DNA of 64,000 nucleotides from Bacteroidales bacterium (GTDB lineage Bacteria > Bacteroidota > Bacteroidia > Bacteroidales > UBA12077), in the NCBI GenBank assembly GCA_030637515.1, contig DAOWGM010000073.1, positions 1 to 64,000 of the forward strand, read 5' to 3'. Position 1 is the first letter of the stretch. The number at the start of each line of letters is the position of its first letter. Made by a program: the position numbers and the translations under genes. This document shows, piece after piece, positions 20,712 to 30,585 of the stretch. Under the pieces are notes generated by a model. It was not told the origin of the DNA, made no database searches, and saw only the letters and a program-made list of their open reading frames with translations.

Positions 20712-22286
20712 ATGGAAAAAGAAGAAAAACAATATGTTATAGTTGTTGATGCTGGTACACAGTCAATTCGTGCTGTAATTATTGATTTGCAAGGTAATAT
20801 ATGTGAATTAGAACGTACCGAAATTGATCCATATTTTTCTGAACAACCTGGATATGCAGAACAAGATCCTGATTATTTATGGGATATTTTATGTGAAACT
20901 ACTCGGCGATTAATTAAAAACACATCAATACCTATTTCTCAAATAAAAGGCTTATCGGTTACATCACAGCGTGGAACAGTTGTAAATCTTGATAAAAATG
21001 GAAAATCTTTGCGTCCTGCAATTGTTTGGCTTGATCAACGTAAAGCAAAAGTTGAAAATTGGCCTAAGGGAATTATAAAAAAAGGTTTGCAGGTAATTAA
21101 TATGCATGAGTCATTAGTTCATGCAATAAAAGATGGAGAATCAAATTGGATTCGCCAGAATCAACCTGAAATATGGAAAAAAACCTATAAATATGTGTTT
21201 CTTTCTGCTTTTTTTAATCATAGATTGGTTGATAAATTTGTTGATTCAATAGGAAGTACAGTTGGATATATGCCATTTAATTATAAAAAACAAAAATGGT
21301 CGAAACCAACTGAAATTAATTTTAAACTTTTTCCTATTGAGCGCGATAAACTGGTTGATTTGGTTAAACCTTCAGAAAAGTTAGGGGAAATTACTATCAA
21401 AGCAGCAGAACAAACTGGTTTGCCTGTCGGGCTACCGGTAATTGCAGCTGCAGCTGATAAAGCATGTGAAGTATTAGGCTCAGGATGTATTTCTCCAGAA
21501 ATAGCTTGTCTTAGCTTTGGAACAACTGCTACTGTTGAAACAGTAAATAAGAAATATATAGAGGTCATAAAATTCTTTCCCTCATACCCAAGTGCAATTC
21601 CAAATTATTTTAACACGGAAGTTATGATTTACCGTGGGTATTGGATGATAAACTGGTTTAAAAAAGAATTTGGTCATAAGGAAATAGAACTTGCAAAAGA
21701 AAATGGCAAAACACCCGAAGAACTCTTTGATGAAATGATTAAAGATATTCCTCCAGGATCAATGGGATTAACTTTGCAACCATATTGGTCGCCTGGAGTA
21801 AAGATTCCAGGACATGAAGCAAAAGGAGCTATAATAGGATTCGGTGATGTTCACACCAGAGCACATTTGTATCGTTCTATTCTTGAAGGACTTACGTATG
21901 CATTAAAAGAAGGAGCAGAGCGAACTCAAAAGCGTACAGGTGTAAAAATTGAAAAACTGCGTATTTCTGGCGGTGGTTCTCAAAGTAATAATGCCATGCA
22001 AATGACAGCAGATATTTTCGACATGCCTGTTGAAAAACCGCATACATACGAAACTTCAGCACTTGGTGCAGCTATTAATTGTGTTGTTGGATTAAATTTA
22101 TATCCTGATTTCCAGTCGGCTATAAATAATATGTGTAGAGTAGGTGAAGTTTTTTTACCAAAATCTGAAAATCGTGACATTTATAAAAAGCTATATAATA
22201 AGGTGTATAAGAAAATGTACAAGCAATTAAAACCTTTGTATCACGATATCAGACATATTACGGATTATCCGAAAAAAGAGTTGTAA
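20712..22286 (+). CDS. FGGY-family carbohydrate (glycerol-type) kinase
   Basis: VIVVDAGTQSIRAVIIDLQGN; LRISGGGSQSNNAMQMTADIF; ATG 20712 avoids initiating within the repeat (ORF track starts at 20697). Confidence 0.85.
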   Translation: MEKEEKQYVIVVDAGTQSIRAVIIDLQGNICELERTEIDPYFSEQPGYAEQDPDYLWDILCETTRRLIKNTSIPISQIKGLSVTSQRGTVVNLDKNGKSLRPAIVWLDQRKAKVENWPKGIIKKGLQVINMHESLVHAIKDGESNWIRQNQPEIWKKTYKYVFLSAFFNHRLVDKFVDSIGSTVGYMPFNYKKQKWSKPTEINFKLFPIERDKLVDLVKPSEKLGEITIKAAEQTGLPVGLPVIAAAADKACEVLGSGCISPEIACLSFGTTATVETVNKKYIEVIKFFPSYPSAIPNYFNTEVMIYRGYWMINWFKKEFGHKEIELAKENGKTPEELFDEMIKDIPPGSMGLTLQPYWSPGVKIPGHEAKGAIIGFGDVHTRAHLYRSILEGLTYALKEGAERTQKRTGVKIEKLRISGGGSQSNNAMQMTADIFDMPVEKPHTYETSALGAAINCVVGLNLYPDFQSAINNMCRVGEVFLPKSENRDIYKKLYNKVYKKMYKQLKPLYHDIRHITDYPKKEL

Positions 22287-22293
22287 TAATAAA

Positions 22294-22671
22294 CTATTTC
22301 TTGTCAATTATATCCCTACCAAAAGGAGTGAGGGCTAAGCCAGCAAGTTTGAAATGCTGATTACCAAATGGGATCCCAATTATGGTTATGTAAAGAATAA
22401 GTCCAAAAACAAGGTGAGAAAGTGCTATCCAAATTCCTCCTATAAAAATCCAAATAATATTAAATATTATATATAAACAACCACTGGAACGTTCACTTTG
22501 AATTGTTGTTTTACCAAATGGCCACAACGCAAGAACTCCTAACTTAAGTGTTTGTATTCCAAAAGGAATGCCTATTATAGTAATCATTAAAATGACACTG
22601 CTAATAAAATATTCAAGTGCAGTAATTATTCCTCCAAGCAATAGCCATAAAATGTTTCCAAGTATTCTCAT
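22294..22671 (-). CDS. YccF domain membrane protein
   Basis: Two copies of ITIIGIPFGxQxxKLxxLALxPFG. Confidence 0.85.
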   Translation of the reverse strand: MRILGNILWLLLGGIITALEYFISSVILMITIIGIPFGIQTLKLGVLALWPFGKTTIQSERSSGCLYIIFNIIWIFIGGIWIALSHLVFGLILYITIIGIPFGNQHFKLAGLALTPFGRDIIDKK

Positions 22672-22790
22672 AATCTATTTATATTTTTTATTATAAAACT
22701 AATAAATCTTTTAAGTATGTCCTAACGAAATAAATTGTTTGGCATAGTAATTGAATTTGATTTTTAGATTAATTATTAAAACGTAAAATT

Positions 22791-23534
22791 ATGATAACAA
22801 AGAGAATAGTCAGATTTGGCATATTTATATTGTTTGTTATAACAATGATTTCGTGTGATGAATGGTTAAATGACAGGATAGAAGGAAATAACCATGTTGT
22901 TTATAAAACACGCGACATTTCTGCCTTTAATGAAGTTGTTTCTACCGGAAACTTTGATGTAAAGATAGTTATAGCTGATTCTACATCACTTATTGTACAA
23001 GCAGAAGAGAATCTTTTTCCTTTTATTATGACCACTGTTCGCGGACAGAAATTTTATGCCGAGGTAAAAGACGATTACCAGATTGATAATAATCAACCTA
23101 TAAAGATATTTTTATCAACACCTAATTTGGAAGGAGTGATGCTTACTGGCTCCGGAATTATTGTATGCGATAGTTTAACAACTGACCTTTTAAGTGCTGA
23201 AATTACAGGATCAGGTAGAATTGAATTCTCTAAAGTTATAGCAAAAGATGTTATTGGGGATATTCCTGGACCGGGCGAAATTTTTATTTCGGGAGAAGCC
23301 GATAAAAGCGAATTTTATATTTCAGGATCGGGTAATATTCAATGTTTAGATTTACATCAAACTTATTGTTATTCAAATATTTCAGGATCGGGTAATATAT
23401 ATACGTATGTTATCGAATATCTTGAAGTTGATATATCCGGTTCTGGTAGTGTTTATTTCTCAGGAAGTCCAGAAATTGATTCATATATTTCAGGTTCCGG
23501 TCAGGTATTAAGATACACTTACAATATACATTAG
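22791..23534 (+). CDS. Head GIN domain (DUF2807) putative lipoprotein
   Basis: RDISAFNEVVSTGNFDV and repeated ISGSGN/ISGSGS; lipobox TMISC. Confidence 0.85.
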   Translation: MITKRIVRFGIFILFVITMISCDEWLNDRIEGNNHVVYKTRDISAFNEVVSTGNFDVKIVIADSTSLIVQAEENLFPFIMTTVRGQKFYAEVKDDYQIDNNQPIKIFLSTPNLEGVMLTGSGIIVCDSLTTDLLSAEITGSGRIEFSKVIAKDVIGDIPGPGEIFISGEADKSEFYISGSGNIQCLDLHQTYCYSNISGSGNIYTYVIEYLEVDISGSGSVYFSGSPEIDSYISGSGQVLRYTYNIH

Positions 23535-23550
23535 TATAAACTATTGATTT

Positions 23551-23586
23551 AAAGGGGAGATTTTATTTGGAATCTCCCCTTTTTTA
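23551..23586. terminator. Bidirectional terminator
   Basis: AAAGGGGAGATT-TTATTTGG-AATCTCCCCTTTTTT. Confidence 0.85.
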
Positions 23587-25239
23587 TACACTAAGTTTTT
23601 CTCTTTTCGATTTTACTATCTCCTTTTTCGATTCTATCGTATCTATTACAGCTGCTCCAATGCTATCGCCCCAAACATTTATGGCTGTTCTGAATCTGTC
23701 TAATATCCAATCGATTGATAAAATAAGTCCGATTCCTTCAAGAGGTAAATTAACTGCTTTCATTACAATAACCATGGTTACCAAACCAGCTTGTGGAATT
23801 CCTGCGGCACCAATTGCAGCAAGTGTTGCAGTTAGAAATATAATTCCCATTGATACAGGGGGGAGATGAATTCCGTAGATTTGTGCTATAAATATTACAG
23901 CAACAGCTTCATATAATGCTGTTCCATCCATATTTACTGTTGCCCCAAGAGGTAGAACAAAACTTGCAGTTTTATCAGATACTTTATTTTCTTCAACAAC
24001 ACCTTTTAATGTTAAAGGTAAAGTAGCTGTACTGGAGGCTGTTGAAAAGGCATTAAGTAGGGCAGTAGCGACTCCTTTGGCATATTTCCCTGGATTTGTT
24101 TTGCCAAATATTTTAAGAATAAGTGGAAGTACTATTAATCCGTGTATAAGCAAACCAATCATAACTGTTATGCTATACTTTCCAAGAGATATCAATTCAG
24201 GGACAAAACCTTTAAAACCACCTGCCAATCCAATACGAGCAGCAATTAAGCCAAAAATACCAAATGGAGAAATAACAATAATCCAGTGGACAATTTTCAT
24301 TATTGCATCATTTAATATAGATAAAACATTAATTGCAGGAACTGCTTTTTCACCTAACAACGAAAGTGCAACTCCCAGTAATAATGCAAAAAATATTAAT
24401 GGAAGAATATCCATGTGTACCATTGCTGAAAATATATTGGACGGTATTAATCCCTGTTTGTCAGTTTCTTTATTGCCTATTAGCAGCTCATTCAGGGTAT
24501 TCCCAATATTTCTTACATCTTTACCATTAAGATCACCTTTAATAAATGAACTTATTTCAACACCAGTTCCTGTTGATTTTAATTGTGGTTCTGCCGAAAC
24601 TAATTGGCCATTGATACGATAAAAAGGTAATTGTGTTCCATCTTCGGCAGTAACATAATATAATTCCTCGGTCTTTAAATTCTCCCAAAGTTTCACTGTA
24701 ACTTTATTCTCTGAAAAAGATTCAATAACGCCCTTTACTTCCTGATCCACAAGTACTAAAACATATTGATCTGTATATTGATTTTTATCAAATATTTCAT
24801 CAGTTAAATATACTGTTCGATTATTTTCTCCTTTTACTATATAACTAAAATCAGGATGAGTTTCGCCAGGACTTATTCCTATACCTGGTTTAATAATATT
24901 AACCATAAAAATTCCGATTAATACAGCTATACTTGTTGTTACAAGATAATAAATAACCGTTTTACCACCTATGGATCCCAGTTTGCTAATATCGCCTAAA
25001 TGTGTAATTCCTATAATTAATGATAACATTACAATTGGAACTACAATCATCATTAATGAATTGAGAAAAACTTCACCTAATATATTAAATCGAACAGCGA
25101 AATCAGGGAACCAACCACCAACGATTGTGCCTACAATAATTGCTATAATTATTCCAAACAGAATAGAAGGACGTCTTCTTCTTTTTAATAAAGATTGCTG
25201 TTTATCAAACTTATTCGATTTTGAAATTGTATTATTCAT
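23584..25239 (-). CDS. Dicarboxylate/amino-acid:cation symporter (DAACS) with large loop insertion
   Basis: ALLNAFSTASSTATLPLTL and GATVNMDGTALYEAVAVIFIAQ. Confidence 0.92.
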   Translation of the reverse strand: MNNTISKSNKFDKQQSLLKRRRRPSILFGIIIAIIVGTIVGGWFPDFAVRFNILGEVFLNSLMMIVVPIVMLSLIIGITHLGDISKLGSIGGKTVIYYLVTTSIAVLIGIFMVNIIKPGIGISPGETHPDFSYIVKGENNRTVYLTDEIFDKNQYTDQYVLVLVDQEVKGVIESFSENKVTVKLWENLKTEELYYVTAEDGTQLPFYRINGQLVSAEPQLKSTGTGVEISSFIKGDLNGKDVRNIGNTLNELLIGNKETDKQGLIPSNIFSAMVHMDILPLIFFALLLGVALSLLGEKAVPAINVLSILNDAIMKIVHWIIVISPFGIFGLIAARIGLAGGFKGFVPELISLGKYSITVMIGLLIHGLIVLPLILKIFGKTNPGKYAKGVATALLNAFSTASSTATLPLTLKGVVEENKVSDKTASFVLPLGATVNMDGTALYEAVAVIFIAQIYGIHLPPVSMGIIFLTATLAAIGAAGIPQAGLVTMVIVMKAVNLPLEGIGLILSIDWILDRFRTAINVWGDSIGAAVIDTIESKKEIVKSKREKLSV

Positions 25240-25679
25240 ATTGAATTTGCTTGTATAATAGTTGATAAAGACCTTTAAATTACGGAATTTTTTAAAAGAA
25301 TAAAAAGTATTACAAACAAGACTATTGATTTAATTATAAACCTGACTTAAAAGTTACTGTTGATAACATATACTGAGTAAGGAAAGTTATTTTGTAAAAT
25401 ACTTTCATAACTTTGAACTTGCAACTCTTTCTTATGCATAATATCTCTTCCAAAATAGGAGTTAAGTTTAATTCTTAAGTCAAAATACGAAAAAAACATA
25501 TTTAGTCTGATTTTGATATTTCGTACATATACTAAAACTGAATTCAAATATTCAATTCTAAGAAGGTTAAAAATTAAGATAGAAATAGGAGTATTGGTAT
25601 TCCAAATAGATAATTGAATATAGATAATTATGTAACACTATTGAAAAATCATTATTACAAAAGTGAATATTTCGATAAG

Positions 25680-25777
25680 TTACAAATGTAATAAGACAAA
25701 AATGTACAACTAATTACAATTGTAACCATAAATTCATATTAATTAAGATTACATTTGGATACACTTACAGATTGTAA
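25680..25777. promoter_or_regulatory. Upstream cluster of TTACA-N2/3-TGTAA inverted repeats
   Basis: TTACAAATGTAA (25680), TTACAATTGTAA (25714), TTACAGATTGTAA (25765). Confidence 0.5.
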
Positions 25778-26208
25778 CCGATTACCTGATCTAAAATATT
25801 ATTGTATTCATATAATCAATTACTTATAAGGTGTAATTAAAGTAATAATTCAATAATATTATAACAATTTATTCATTTTCATATAAAATCAAACCCTACT
25901 CATAACTTATTATGCTCTATTTCTGTTTATTATGACTTTATTGTTAAAGAAATGGTTTACGTAATCAATAATAGTAATAAATCAAGCTATAAATGCTCCA
26001 AAAACAATCAAATTATAGCAATTTATATAGATATAAGCATTGTATTTGTCTTATTAAATATAAACGCCACATTGATTTTAATCAAGTTTCTACTTATTAA
26101 TATGCATATATGATAAAATTGGGTAAACTTTAGGCTTATCTTAAAAAAAACTCTTAAAAACCAATACCTGAATATCACATATGTAAACTACAAAATCCAT
26201 ACTAATAA

Positions 26209-26244
26209 TTACATTTGTAAATAATATTATAATTACATTTGTAA
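26209..26244. promoter_or_regulatory. Two TTACATTTGTAA operator-like sites 24 bp apart, just upstream of an HTH gene
   Basis: Identical 12-mers at 26209-26220 and 26233-26244; start codon at 26262. Confidence 0.65.
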
Positions 26245-26261
26245 TATTAACTGTTTACATT

Positions 26262-26696
26262 ATGAAAGACCGAATAATTCAATTTCTTAAAGAAAACAAC
26301 CTAACATCAACAAAATTTGCTGATGTCATTGGTGTTCAGCGTTCCAGCATATCTCATATATTATCAGGAAGAAACAAACCAAGCTACGATTTTATAGAAA
26401 AAATGTTACTTTCTTACCCTGAAATAGACGCCCAATGGCTTATTACCGGTAAAGGGAACATGTTTTTAAACCAACCTTCGTTATTTAAATCTGAGGCTGA
26501 AACATCTGAAAAAGTGTTAAGCTCGCCAGAATCGCATATTCAAAATTCTGTAAATAGTATATCGGAAATAAGGGAAACTGAGAAAGAAAAGGAAATAACA
26601 CCTAAAATTCATCATTTAAGTGATGAAAAAAAGATAATTGAAAAAGTTTTGATTTTTTATCAAAATGGTACTTTTAAAGAATTCATTCCTGAGTAA
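26262..26696 (+). CDS. XRE-family HTH regulator
   Basis: TSTKFADVIGVQRSSISHILSGRNKPSYDFIEKML. Confidence 0.9.
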   Translation: MKDRIIQFLKENNLTSTKFADVIGVQRSSISHILSGRNKPSYDFIEKMLLSYPEIDAQWLITGKGNMFLNQPSLFKSEAETSEKVLSSPESHIQNSVNSISEIRETEKEKEITPKIHHLSDEKKIIEKVLIFYQNGTFKEFIPE

Positions 26697-26731
26697 ATTT
26701 GTATTAATCGTATTATCTTTGTAAAAAAACG

Positions 26732-27763
26732 ATGTATAAGTTTATTATTCGCCCTCTTCTATTTCTTCTTCAACCAGAAAGTATACACGCATTAATAGTA
26801 ATTATCCTTAAAATTGGATTTAAAATCCCTGGAATAGCATTTCTGGTAAGGAAAATGTATGCAGTTAAAGACATTCGCCTAAAAACCAATTTTTTGGGAC
26901 TTGAATTCGATAATCCTGTTGGGTTTGCAGCTGGTTTCGATAAAAATGCTGAGGTTTATAATCAGTTTTCTAATTTTGGGTTTTCTTTTATTGAAATAGG
27001 TACTGTTACTCCATTAGCTCAGCCCGGGAATCCTAAACCGAGATCTTTCAGAATACCTAAAGATTCAGGTTTAATTAATCGTATGGGATTTAATAATAAA
27101 GGAGTCGATTTTGCAGTTGAAAAGCTTAGAAATAAGAAGCATAAAGTAATTATTGGTGGTAATATTGGTAAAAATACCGCTACTGCAAATAACGATGCTC
27201 TAAATGATTATGTAGTATGTTTTGAGAAACTTTATGACCACGCTGATTACTTTGTGGTTAATTTAAGTTGTCCAAACATCAAGGATTTAAGAAAATTACA
27301 AGATAAAGATTCTACTATTAATATATTGAATAAACTAACAGAAATAAGGGCGGAGAAGTCATTACGTAAGCCTATTTTGTTAAAAATATCCCCTGATTTA
27401 ACAAACGATCAACTCGATGATGTTATTGAAACCTTTAAAATAACTGATATTGACGGTATTGTAGCTACAAACACAACAGTTTCAAGAGATAATCTACTAA
27501 CTGACACTAAACGTGTTGAAGAAATTGCAAATGGTGGTTTAAGCGGAAAACCACTAACAAAAAGATCTACTGAAATTATTAAATATTTAACTGATAAATC
27601 GAATGGAACAATTCCGATTATTGGTGTTGGTGGAATAATGACAGTTCAAGATGCAATAGATAAACTTGATGCAGGAGCAACCTTAATTCAAGTTTACACA
27701 GGCTTTATATACGAAGGTCCTGGTTTTGTTAAGCAAATAAATAAGACCTTATTAAAGAAATAG
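26732..27763 (+). CDS. pyrD: Dihydroorotate dehydrogenase (quinone)
   Basis: GLEFDNPVGFAAGFDKNAEVY; VNLSCPNIKDLRKLQ; IPIIGVGGIMTVQDA. Confidence 0.95.
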   Translation: MYKFIIRPLLFLLQPESIHALIVIILKIGFKIPGIAFLVRKMYAVKDIRLKTNFLGLEFDNPVGFAAGFDKNAEVYNQFSNFGFSFIEIGTVTPLAQPGNPKPRSFRIPKDSGLINRMGFNNKGVDFAVEKLRNKKHKVIIGGNIGKNTATANNDALNDYVVCFEKLYDHADYFVVNLSCPNIKDLRKLQDKDSTINILNKLTEIRAEKSLRKPILLKISPDLTNDQLDDVIETFKITDIDGIVATNTTVSRDNLLTDTKRVEEIANGGLSGKPLTKRSTEIIKYLTDKSNGTIPIIGVGGIMTVQDAIDKLDAGATLIQVYTGFIYEGPGFVKQINKTLLKK

Positions 27764-27789
27764 GTAAAAGAAGATATATGAAAATAAAA

Positions 27790-27816
27790 AAGAGAAGCTT
27801 TAGCTTCTCTTTTTTT
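27790..27816. terminator. Terminator shared by pyrD and tRNA-Lys copy 1
   Basis: AAAGAGAAGCTTTAGCTTCTCTTTTTTT. Confidence 0.8.
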
Positions 27817-27817
27817 G

Positions 27818-27890
27818 TGACCCAACAGGGGCTCGAACCCTGGACCCCATCCTTAAAAGGGATGTGCTCTACCAGCTGAGCTATTGAGTC
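27818..27890 (-). tRNA. tRNA-Lys(TTT), copy 1
   Basis: GACTCAATAGCTCAGCTGGTAGAGCACATCCCTTTTAAGGATGGGGTCCAGGGTTCGAGCCCCTGTTGGGTCA; cloverleaf with loop CTTTTAA. Confidence 0.96.
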
Positions 27891-28030
27891 AATCATTTTG
27901 GGACTGCAAATGTAATATCTTATATGTTAAATGCAAATCTTTTTTTAAAATAATTTCAATATTTTTTTACTTAAATAAAGTTGTTAACTACTCTTTGTAA
28001 CGTATTGTATTACAAATTGTTGAAAAAACA

Positions 28031-28059
28031 AAAAGAGAAGCAGTATTTGCTTCTCTTTT
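28031..28059 (-). terminator. Terminator after tRNA-Lys copy 2
   Basis: AAAAGAGAAGCAAATACTGCTTCTCTTTTT on the minus strand. Confidence 0.8.
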
Positions 28060-28060
28060 G

Positions 28061-28133
28061 TGACCCAACAGGGGCTCGAACCCTGGACCCCATCCTTAAA
28101 AGGGATGTGCTCTACCAGCTGAGCTATTGAGTC
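28061..28133 (-). tRNA. tRNA-Lys(TTT), copy 2 (identical)
   Basis: Same 73-nt sequence as 27818-27890. Confidence 0.96.
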
Positions 28134-28359
28134 AATCGGATTGCAAAAATAAAACCTTTTTTTATAAATCAAAAGAATTCAAAAAAAAATATCATATTAA
28201 TTTACTAAATAATAAATCCAGTAGATTTTTATAAAAATTTACAAAGCTTAAAAGCCTCTTAAACAATGGAAATGCTGTATAAATATTAGAAAAGAAATAG
28301 TTTGTTATCGATTGAAAAAAAATCTCTGTATAATTGCAAAATAATAAATAAGTAATAAA

Positions 28360-28767
28360 ATGTTCACTTTTGAAACAAAAATAAGAGTACGCTACGGTGA
28401 AACAGATAAGATGGGGTATGTATATTATGGAAATTATCCATTATATTATGAGGTAGGACGTACCGAATTAATGCGTAATTTTGGTTTTTCATATAAGAAA
28501 ATTGAAGATATGGGTATTATTTTACCTGTAAAGACATTGGATGTCAAATACCATAAGGCTGCAATGTATGATGATCTTTTGACTTTAAATACCACGATTA
28601 AAGAGATACCGGGCATCAGAATAACATTTAATTATGAAGTCTTAAACGAAAAAGGGGAATTGCTAAACGAAGGTACTACAATGTTAATTTTTGTTGATGA
28701 AAAAACCAGGAGACCCCGAAAAGCACCCGATGAATTAATTCAGAAATTAGAACCATACTTTAAATAA
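28360..28767 (+). CDS. Acyl-CoA thioesterase, YbgC/4-HBA-CoA family
   Basis: RVRYGETDKMGYVYYGNYPLYYEVGRTELMR. Confidence 0.92.
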   Translation: MFTFETKIRVRYGETDKMGYVYYGNYPLYYEVGRTELMRNFGFSYKKIEDMGIILPVKTLDVKYHKAAMYDDLLTLNTTIKEIPGIRITFNYEVLNEKGELLNEGTTMLIFVDEKTRRPRKAPDELIQKLEPYFK

Positions 28768-28771
28768 ACTT

Positions 28772-28801
28772 AAGAGGAGCATTAAAAATGCTCCTCTTTT
28801 T
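28772..28801 (+). terminator. Intrinsic terminator
   Basis: AAGAGGAGCATTAAAAATGCTCCTCTTTTT. Confidence 0.9.
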
Positions 28802-28927
28802 GATTTCTATCATTCTTTTAGATCATTTTTTTGAAATACTTGTAATGTTTTTAAAATCGATTCGTCTTGTTATTGAATTGAGCTCATAATAAACAATTGA
28901 AAATTTAAAACATTAAAAAAAGTAATC

Positions 28928-29434
28928 ATGAAAAAGATAATTTTAGTTTTAGTAATAGCAGCATTTCCATTTATACTTAACGCACAGGATTTTGTTGATA
29001 ATTTAATAAGTAAATATCAAGGTGAAAAAGGATTTACAACAATAGTAATTAACAGTGCTTTATTTGATATTGTTGCTGCCATTGATGATGATGAAGATCT
29101 TCAGAAAATGAAAGGCATGATAGATAATATACGAATAATTGCAATGGAAGACCATGTTAGCTCTGATATTAATTTTTTCGAAGAAATGAAATCTCAGGTT
29201 GACACAAAAGCTTATGTAGAGCTTATGACTATTAAAGAACATGATAATGATGTGGTATTTTATGTGAAATATGCAGGAAAGGATATCGAGGAGTTAATGC
29301 TGGTTGCTGGAGGTCATGATGATAATGCTGTAATAAGTATAAAAGGCAAAATTGATTTAAAACAATTAGCTTCTTTATCAAACTCAGTGCATATATCAGG
29401 ATTTGAGTACCTCGATGAATTAGAGAATCATTAA
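28928..29434 (+). CDS. DUF4252 protein (copy A), secreted
   Basis: Signal peptide; YQGEKGFTTIVINSALF...LVAGGHDDNAVISIKGKIDLKQLASL. Confidence 0.85.
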   Translation: MKKIILVLVIAAFPFILNAQDFVDNLISKYQGEKGFTTIVINSALFDIVAAIDDDEDLQKMKGMIDNIRIIAMEDHVSSDINFFEEMKSQVDTKAYVELMTIKEHDNDVVFYVKYAGKDIEELMLVAGGHDDNAVISIKGKIDLKQLASLSNSVHISGFEYLDELENH

Positions 29435-29436
29435 TA

Positions 29437-29459
29437 AAAGGGAGTATTTTACTCCCTTT
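29437..29459 (+). terminator. Hairpin between DUF4252-A and the sigma gene
   Basis: AAAGGGAGTA-TTT-TACTCCCTTT. Confidence 0.7.
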
Positions 29460-29503
29460 CTCAAAATTAATTTGTAATTTTCATGGTCTTGAATTGGGAA
29501 TAA

Positions 29504-30049
29504 ATGACTGCTGAAACTTTTAAAGAAAACATATTACCATTAAACAGGAAATTGCTTGGATTTGCAAATCGATTTATGCAAGATATGGATGATTCTAAAG
29601 ATGTAGTTCAAGAAATATATGTTAAACTGTGGAATATGCGTACTGAACTTGATAAATACAATAGTGTAGAAGCTTTAGCAATGAGAATGACACGAAATCT
29701 TTGTTTAGATAAAATAAAACTAAAAAAAACAGTGCCATTAAGTGGAATTGAAAGAAATGAAACAGCAGCAGAATCGTTGAATAAGGAAAAACAAACAGAA
29801 ATTAACCTCGCATACGAAAGAGCAAAAGACGCAATTAATAAACTTGATGAGCCACAGAAAACAATTATGCAATTGCGTGATATTGAAGGATATGATTATG
29901 AGGAAATTTCGCAAATACTTAATATGAATATAAATACTATTCGTGTTAGTTTATCCAGAGCAAGAAAAAAGATAAGAGAACAACTATTAAATAAATATTA
30001 TAACCATGGATCTGAAAAGAATAAAAGTTCTGTTAGAGAAATATTATAG
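29504..30049 (+). CDS. ECF RNA polymerase sigma factor
   Basis: RFMQDMDDSKDVVQEIYVKLWNMR; YEEISQILNMNINTIRVSLSRARKKIRE. Confidence 0.92.
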   Translation: MTAETFKENILPLNRKLLGFANRFMQDMDDSKDVVQEIYVKLWNMRTELDKYNSVEALAMRMTRNLCLDKIKLKKTVPLSGIERNETAAESLNKEKQTEINLAYERAKDAINKLDEPQKTIMQLRDIEGYDYEEISQILNMNINTIRVSLSRARKKIREQLLNKYYNHGSEKNKSSVREIL

Positions 30050-30578
30050 TGGTGAATCTACGTTGGACGAAGAAAATATTCTCCGCGAGTATTTTAATAG
30101 CGAAGTAGTAGATAGTGAGCTTATTGCAGATAAGGATATATTCTTATATCAATCACAGGAGAATGCTAAAAGTGATGATATGCCAGATATTTCAGATCAA
30201 ATTTGGGATACACTAAAAGATATTGATAGCAAGAACGTGCAAACTAAAAAGAGTGTAAATTATTTATATTTAAGAATTGCAGCAAGTATAATAATATTAA
30301 TGGGTTCTTATTATCTTTTAAGGAATGAAGTTTTTAATAAAGAACAAGATATTCAGTTTTCAGATACATATGATAACCCTGAAATCGCTTACCAACAAGC
30401 AAAAGAAACTCTTTTGTATGTTTCTGCAATGTTAAATAATGGAACAGATCATTTAGAACCTATTCAAAAAGTTAGCGAAGGAACTGAACAATTATATAAA
30501 TTGTCAAGCTTTAATAAAGGACTGAAAGAGTTAAGTCCTGTAAGTAAATTCGAAGTAGCAGATAAATATATTAAATAA
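30006..30578 (+). CDS. Probable anti-sigma-like membrane protein, overlapping the sigma gene by 44 bp
   Basis: Single TM (YLRIAASIIILMGSYYLL); position after ECF sigma. Confidence 0.7.
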   Translation: MDLKRIKVLLEKYYSGESTLDEENILREYFNSEVVDSELIADKDIFLYQSQENAKSDDMPDISDQIWDTLKDIDSKNVQTKKSVNYLYLRIAASIIILMGSYYLLRNEVFNKEQDIQFSDTYDNPEIAYQQAKETLLYVSAMLNNGTDHLEPIQKVSEGTEQLYKLSSFNKGLKELSPVSKFEVADKYIK

Positions 30579-30585
30579 TAAAACC

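Noticed and set aside
24077-24622. 181-aa plus-strand ORF antisense to the DAACS symporter
   Set aside because: Fully inside a strongly supported minus-strand gene; translation is low-complexity mirror sequence with no domain.
27984-28172. 62-aa minus-strand ORF over tRNA-Lys copy 2
   Set aside because: Spurious translation of a tRNA (IDSIAQLVEHIPFKDGVQGSSPCWVTK is the typical tRNA-derived false ORF).
29504-30578. Frameshifted single gene (sigma + downstream ORF)
   Set aside because: The 44-bp overlap joins two complete, functionally distinct proteins (ECF sigma, then a TM protein), typical of a translationally coupled sigma/anti-sigma pair.
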